Shown here: positions 59,939 to 64,000 of the stretch, piece by piece
Layout: every line of letters starts with the position of its first letter
How positions within the stretch are numbered: the first letter of the stretch is position 1
NCBI RefSeq assembly: GCF_000174435.1
Contig: NZ_ACJN02000005.1
Location: 1-64,000, forward strand
Direction: 5' to 3'
Origin: Desulfonatronospira thiodismutans ASO3-1
GTDB taxonomy: Bacteria; Desulfobacterota; Desulfovibrionia; Desulfovibrionales; Desulfonatronovibrionaceae
Length of the DNA stretch: 64,000 nt
Notes under the pieces: generated by a model
Databases searched by the model: none
Told to the model about the DNA's origin: nothing
Seen by the model: only the letters and a program-made list of their open reading frames with translations
Translations under genes and position numbers: made by a program

Positions 59939-61123
59939 TCAGCTTTTTCGCCCTGAAGCACTTTCACTTGTCTTGCCCTGGATGCTGGAAAAGACAAGCT
60001 CAGTAGCATCTTTCAGGGTATCTTGTGACAGATGCGCATACCTCTGGGTGGTTGATATGTCAGCATGACCAAGAAGTTTTTGGACTTCGTAAAGAGATCT
60101 GCCACTGTTTATAAGCAGACTGGCAAAGTTATGCCGCAGATCATGTATGCGAACATCAGGAATACCTGCCTTTTTGCGTATGCGATCCCAAGTGCCATGG
60201 AAATGCTTCATAGGCTCACCTGTCTCCGGGTTTGGGAATACATACTCGCATCCATTTTCTTTACGCCTCTCCAGAACATTTAATGCTCCCCTGGACAGGG
60301 GAATAACCTTTTTTACCTTGGCTTTGTTCCGCTCTGCCGGAATAATCCAGACTCCCTTTGCCATATCCAGTTCCTGCCATGGCAGATTGACTGCCTCTGA
60401 GCGCCTTGCTCCAGTTAGAATCAAAAACTCAATAATGTCAGGTACAACAGGGCTTCTGCACTTTTTTAATTCGCTAAGCAGCCTTTCGGTTTCATCACTG
60501 CTCAAATACCTCTCTTTATGATTTTCTTCTTCAAGTCTGGAGACATGCCTGGTCGGGCTTTTATCAATGACTTCCCACCGTTCCGCCAGGTTGAATATGT
60601 ATTTGACCAGGGCCATGTAGCGATTCACTGATCCCGGTTTATGCCCCATGCGCAGAAAATTCGACTGTAGCTCCTGGACATCATCTCTGGTGATCTCAGA
60701 CAATTTCATATTACCCCACAAGGGCATAATTCTTTGGTTGATCAATTTTTCATCGAACTCCCAGCTTCTTTTATGCACCTTGATATACGGAATATACTTG
60801 TCTTCTACGAACTGCTTAAAGCTTGGCATATTGCGGTTTTTTTCTACCTGCTCTCTGGGATCGTAGCCCATGATTGTCTGCGATCTGATTTGTTTTGCTC
60901 TGTGACGGGCATCTTCAAGTGATATGGAATCTGTGGGGCCTATTCTGGCCTGTTTGACCCTGCCGAATTTGTCCCGGTAGCGCTGGTAATAAGTGCACTT
61001 GCCAGTGCTTCTTACTTCCAGGGTGAAGCCGGGAATGTCTGAGTCAAAATAGTCAACCTTGGCCTTGTTCCTGACAGTGGGTGGGTTGGAGACGAATGAG
61101 GGGGTTAGATGGATTTTGGGCAT
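59939..61123 (-). CDS. Tyrosine integrase Int-E (DUF4102-type)
   Basis: 394 aa, the same length as Int-A and collinear with it. N-terminal arm-binding domain (MPKIHLTPSFVSNPPTVRNK; DIPGFTLEVRSTGKCTYYQR), core-binding domain, catalytic LTGARRSE, HDLRHNF, LLGHA and TQRYAHL. All catalytic residues are present. It is divergent from the XRE gene at 61274 and flanked by iterons, so the whole Int-A module is repeated here. Confidence 0.95.
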   Translation of the reverse strand: MPKIHLTPSFVSNPPTVRNKAKVDYFDSDIPGFTLEVRSTGKCTYYQRYRDKFGRVKQARIGPTDSISLEDARHRAKQIRSQTIMGYDPREQVEKNRNMPSFKQFVEDKYIPYIKVHKRSWEFDEKLINQRIMPLWGNMKLSEITRDDVQELQSNFLRMGHKPGSVNRYMALVKYIFNLAERWEVIDKSPTRHVSRLEEENHKERYLSSDETERLLSELKKCRSPVVPDIIEFLILTGARRSEAVNLPWQELDMAKGVWIIPAERNKAKVKKVIPLSRGALNVLERRKENGCEYVFPNPETGEPMKHFHGTWDRIRKKAGIPDVRIHDLRHNFASLLINSGRSLYEVQKLLGHADISTTQRYAHLSQDTLKDATELVFSSIQGKTSESASGRKS

Positions 61124-61273
61124 TGATAATCCTCCATATAATATTTATAAATATAAATTACATTTATAAGGCCTGTAAACTGTCACCATAATTAAAAATA
61201 ATATAAGATTTTTTTATAGAAGTCAAGATCAATATCTGATAGTAAGAAGAAAATTGTTTCCAGGGATAAACAA

Positions 61274-61558
61274 ATGTTCAAAGAGGTCACAGGAGAGCAA
61301 ATACGAGCCGCAAGGGCTTTATTAGGCTGGTCACAAAAGAGGCTTGCTGAAGAAACTTATATGTCGCAAACTCCCATCACCAGGCTGGAACGAGGGATAG
61401 TAGACAGGGTGAGTACATTAAAGTTAGTGGTTCAAACACTGGAGGAGGCCGGGATAGAATTTGTCAACAGGCCCGATGGGACGCTCGGCGTGCACCTGTT
61501 GCCGGACAGAAATGATTCAGATAAGCAGCTTACAGAAAATGACCAGCATTTAACTTAA
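61274..61558 (+). CDS. XRE-family HTH regulator
   Basis: 94 aa: TGEQIRAARALLGWSQKRLA, EETYMSQTPITRLERGIV, then TLEEAGIEFVNRPDGTLGVH, matching the regulator at 6563 with a longer C-terminus. Divergent from Int-E with a 150-bp A/T-rich gap. Likely repressor of the integrase. Confidence 0.87.
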   Translation: MFKEVTGEQIRAARALLGWSQKRLAEETYMSQTPITRLERGIVDRVSTLKLVVQTLEEAGIEFVNRPDGTLGVHLLPDRNDSDKQLTENDQHLT

Positions 61559-61728
61559 GCGTAGCAGACAACATATACAAACCCTTACAACCTTGAAGCC
61601 ACAGAAAGCCCAAGAAGGACCTTGAAATCAAAAAAGCGACCCTTGGCTCGAACAAAACCCTTGAAGCCACACATGGGCTTTGTATGGCTTTTTAGCTGGC
61701 CGAGCTGAATTATTTAAGGAGGATAGAC
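61559..61728. other. Intergenic with repeated CCTTGAAGCCACA units
   Basis: CCTTGAAGCCACAGAAAGCC and CCTTGAAGCCACACATGGGC occur within 80 bp and recall the R3 theme (GAAGCCACACA also within R3 copy 2). No gene is seen. Confidence 0.4.
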
Positions 61729-61932
61729 ATGAAGGCTTATGAATACATTGCAGAAGTTTCACCAGACGGGCACATCTCTGTTCCAGAAGACTTGAAGGAA
61801 AAGCTGGCACAGAATCCCAAAGTCAGGGTAATGTTATTATTTGAAGACGAGGAAAACTCATGGAATGAATTCACAAGGTCCGAATTTCTAAAGGGCTATT
61901 CACATAAGGACTCAGTGTATGACAACCTATAG
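61729..61932 (+). CDS. Antitoxin of MazF-like pair
   Basis: 67 aa; AAGGAGG 6 nt before the ATG. The N-terminal YEYIAEVSPDGHISVPEDLK resembles AbrB/DUF2281-type antitoxin starts, followed by an acidic middle (LLFEDEENSWNEFTRSEFLK) that would occupy the toxin. It overlaps the toxin gene by 14 nt. Confidence 0.8.
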   Translation: MKAYEYIAEVSPDGHISVPEDLKEKLAQNPKVRVMLLFEDEENSWNEFTRSEFLKGYSHKDSVYDNL

Positions 61933-62251
61933 CTTTGGCGATATCGTTTTGATTGGCTTCCCACATACAAGCCAGTCAGAGATGGCCAAAAGGCCGGCAC
62001 TTGTCATTTATGACTCCGCTGATAATGACTTGCTTCTGGCCAGGATCACCTCACAAAGGTACACCTCACAATCTGATTATAGAATAATAGACTGGCAAGA
62101 TGCAGGTCTTATACTGGAATCATATATCAGGCTGGGCAAGCTGGCCACCATTGAAAAGAAATATGTACTTCGGCTATTGGGACGATTGCAGAAGCAAGAG
62201 CAGGACAAAGTCCTCTCTATCCTGAAGGATATAGTCTGTGGTGGGCATTAA
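61919..62251 (+). CDS. MazF/PemK-like toxin
   Basis: 110 aa: YSFGDIVLIGFPHTSQSEMA and KRPALVIYDSADNDLLLARI are the MazF/PemK beta-barrel signature (KRPALV), with ITSQ and IEKKYVLRLLGRL towards the end. These toxins are sequence-specific mRNA interferases. Operon with the overlapping antitoxin gene. R3 repeat follows after 25 bp. Confidence 0.9.
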   Translation: MTTYSFGDIVLIGFPHTSQSEMAKRPALVIYDSADNDLLLARITSQRYTSQSDYRIIDWQDAGLILESYIRLGKLATIEKKYVLRLLGRLQKQEQDKVLSILKDIVCGGH

Positions 62252-62276
62252 AACTTTTAACAAGAAGGTTGCCGGA

Positions 62277-62395
62277 TTTTGAATCCACACAAGGCCGAAT
62301 AACGGCCTTAGATAGTAAAAGATGAGGCAAGGGTCGGATAAAAGGCTGGAAGCCACACACAAAAGCGTGGGGGCTATTCTTGAGGGTGTGAGGGT
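62277..62395. repeat. Dispersed repeat R3, copy 2
   Basis: About 120 bp matching 6973-7103, including AAGGCC-7 nt-GGCCTT, GGGTCGGATAAAAGGCTGGA and GGGCTATTCTTGAGGGTGTG. A ~15-bp segment in the middle differs (AGCCACACACAAAAGCGTG against AGCTCTGTGAAAGGCTGTG). Confidence 0.75.
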
Positions 62396-62425
62396 AAAAA
62401 GCCAGCAGAGAAATCCCCTGCTGGC
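62396..62425 (-). terminator. Terminator of the protease operon
   Basis: On the minus strand GCCAGCAG-9 nt-CTGCTGGC followed by five T. It lies 10 nt after the stop of the small frame at 62435. Confidence 0.75.
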
Positions 62426-62434
62426 CTACATAGA

Positions 62435-62569
62435 TCAACTAAGCTCTTCTGGTTCTTCCTCTTTGGCGGCCTTGAGCTTTTCATCCAGCTCTCTTAGGCT
62501 ATTCAAGAAATTACTGGCTTGAGACGCCGGAATAATCAAGGTGCCGACTTCTAAGACTCTGGCAAACAC
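62435..62569 (-). CDS. Small ORF behind the protease gene, 44 aa
   Basis: GTG at 62569 directly after the protease stop (TAAGTG). Sequence VFARVLEVGTLIIPASQASN then FLNSLRELDEKLKAAKEEEP, ending EELS. A helical, acidic C-terminus. It is followed at once by a terminator. It may be a translationally coupled small protein or the frameshifted tail of the protease. Confidence 0.45.
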   Translation of the reverse strand: MFARVLEVGTLIIPASQASNFLNSLRELDEKLKAAKEEEPEELS

Positions 62570-64000
62570 TTAAACATCAAAAAGCTCCGGCTCCAGATCG
62601 GTTACTCCAGCCAGGCCTACTTCGTCATCGTGCACAACCCTCTGGGCTGTGAGCTCTTCCTTGCCCTCGGGAAATTTGGCACCTTCCGGGTTTTCCAGCA
62701 CCAGGAAAAAATCGCGCTCGCCCTGATTGGAATTAGCCAGGGTCTGCACCCAGACCTTGGCCCACTGATCTCCCTCTTCCAGGGTCAATGTACCTTCGGT
62801 GGGTATATAGTCATATCGTAATCATTCAGGGGGTGCCAGCAATCGCTACCGAGAATAAACTTGAGGCGTACCCTCCAGCCGTGAGCGGCAGAGCCGCCCG
62901 CGTGCAACGAAGTTGCCCGTGCCAAAAAAATCTTCTTAGGCACGGGAAGCCTTCAGGCTTCACACAGGTACTCCGCACACACGGTTTGGAAGAATAAAGA
63001 TCCCCAGAAGCATGCCCCGCCCATATCTTTAAACACAGTCTTGAGGTATTCGTTATAGTTTCTTCAGGCTTTGTGTGCGCAGGCAGCAAATAGTTTTAAG
63101 GATATGTGCGGGGGCATTACCCGCCTGACAGACAGGCAAATTGGCATGCCCCCCTGAAGGGTTACGTCATATCCAGCCTCGGCTGTACCGTCACGGGTAT
63201 AAAAATCCACCGAGACTTCCCGGCTGGCGGGAGAGCCAAGCTCCACCATAAACCATACGCCTTCGCCTTCTGATACTTCCATGGGCACGGAATCCCTGGA
63301 AGGAGGCTCTGTGCTGCGGGCTTCTGGCTCCTGGACCACACCTGTAGATTGATCTATCCAGTCCGTATAAGAGCTAATCCGGGTGGATACCCCGATGTCG
63401 CCTACCGTGCCTACAGGCTGATCACCGGAGATAAATGTGTGTATTCCGGCTAAAAGCCAGTCGTCTTCATCTGCCAGAAACAGGCCTCCGCCTGAATCGC
63501 CGGGAGTAAGCATAGCCTCGTATTCGCCAACACCCAGGTGGGTCTCTCCCAGGATATTGCCAAGGGTATCATTTCTAATAGTTCCGTCATCGTAGTCGAA
63601 TACCAGCTGATCCTCAAGGCTGCCTTTCCAGCCCCGTGCAGACATGGGCTCGGCTGTAGCATCCACAGTGTTTAGACCCTCTCTTAAGGTGGGCTGGGGA
63701 TCATTTTTGGGAGTGCCGTAAGGATACATCCCCTCGCCGTATCCGGTTAGAAAAGCCAGCTGCCCTACCTCATCATCCTCCCGGTACAGCTCGTAGCGAT
63801 CCGCTGATGCAGGAGCGGACCTCTCCAGGGTAACCAGGGCCAGGTCATGCCAGTATCCTTCCAGATCATCCGCCATATAGGCCGGATAGGTTTTAATATC
63901 CTGAACCTGTGCGTAGTCTGCCTAACCCGGAAAATAGACTTTGGTGTCAGAGGGATCAAAGTCATCCACCACGTGGGCGGCTGTGAGAATATGCAGACCT
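62570..64000 (-). pseudogene. Trypsin-like protease with Calx-beta domain, disrupted
   Basis: Enters at the window end. Catalytic triad: His in ILTAAHVVDD (about 63980), Asp in HDLALVTL, Ser in MLTPGDSGGGLFLADEDDW. After a linker comes a Calx-beta domain (SPASREVSVDFYTRDGTAEA then GYD). Here a 348-bp insertion (62818-63165) interrupts it; removing that and one copy of the 8-bp repeat restores GYDYIPTEGTLTLEEGDQWA and the end ELFDV. An in-frame TAG also occurs at 63922-63924. A secreted protease, now probably inactive. Confidence 0.85.
62818..63165. mobile_element. 348-bp MITE with IS66-like ends
   Basis: Ends GTAATCATTCAGGGGG and, inverted, GTAACCCTTCAGGGGG. Flanked by 8-bp duplications GTCATATC (62810-62817 and 63166-63173). 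GTAA termini plus an 8-bp duplication match IS66, but no transposase is encoded; the interior has hairpins (GCGGC-aga-GCCGC; CACGGG). Its ends differ from those of both IS66 elements here, so its transposase would come from elsewhere. Confidence 0.88.

Overview
This window is a mobile-DNA island, roughly half G+C, with almost no housekeeping content. There is no rRNA, tRNA or core metabolic operon to fix the taxon. The mix of IS66, IS21, IS4, REP-associated transposases, Rpn nucleases, S-layer-type (SapC-like, RTX-like) remnants and very acidic secreted proteins suggests a Gram-negative, perhaps salt- or alkali-adapted, Desulfobacterota (deltaproteobacterial) genome. That assignment is inference.

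Layout. 1-3.3 kb: edge of a cluster of tyrosine recombinase, CHC2 zinc finger and zinc-ribbon protein (minus strand), a REP-associated transposase (RAYT) 3' remnant, and a secreted protein. 3.7-6.8 kb: a module made of a low-complexity HTH protein, an iteron-bearing att-like region, integrase Int-A and a divergent XRE regulator; its paralogue lies at 58.6-61.6 kb. 7-10.3 kb: three toxin-antitoxin pairs (HigBA, AbrB/PIN, RelE/XRE) among dispersed repeats R1, R2 and R3. 10.4-12.7 kb: a second RAYT and integrase and RAYT fragments. 12.7-16.2 kb: an IS66-type element carrying a DUF4338 (DruA-like) gene. 16.6-19.1 kb: a second IS66 element with an 8-bp target duplication. 19-21 kb, 27-33 kb and 42.7-47 kb: seven Rpn-family nuclease genes, three paired divergently with a catalytic-domain-only tyrosine recombinase of about 200 aa. 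33-36.6 kb: a phage-like recombination operon (Sak4-like ATPase, Gp157-like, RadC-like). 36.6-40.0 and 48.6-52.0 kb: two near-identical IS21 elements, the second cleanly splitting an integrase. 40-42.4 kb: fused remnants of an AAA ATPase and an S-layer/RTX-like protein. 52.8-58.1 kb: a satellite or integrative-plasmid-like block with hairpins, integrase, excisionase-like HTH and a frameshifted D5-type primase-helicase. 61.7-64 kb: a MazEF-like pair and a trypsin/Calx-beta protease gene broken by a 348-bp MITE.

Main biological signal. Every Rpn gene has, at the same place just before its conserved C-terminal tail, a strong Shine-Dalgarno sequence and an in-frame start codon that would give a separate tail protein of about 90-98 aa. 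This matches the intragenic antitoxin arrangement (RpnS) described for E. coli Rpn proteins. Here the tails form two classes that have been exchanged between paralogues, and the genes sit in duplicated blocks with small and large tyrosine recombinases. I read this as a recombinase-linked Rpn defence or selfish-element array; the pairing and tail exchange are the parts most worth testing.
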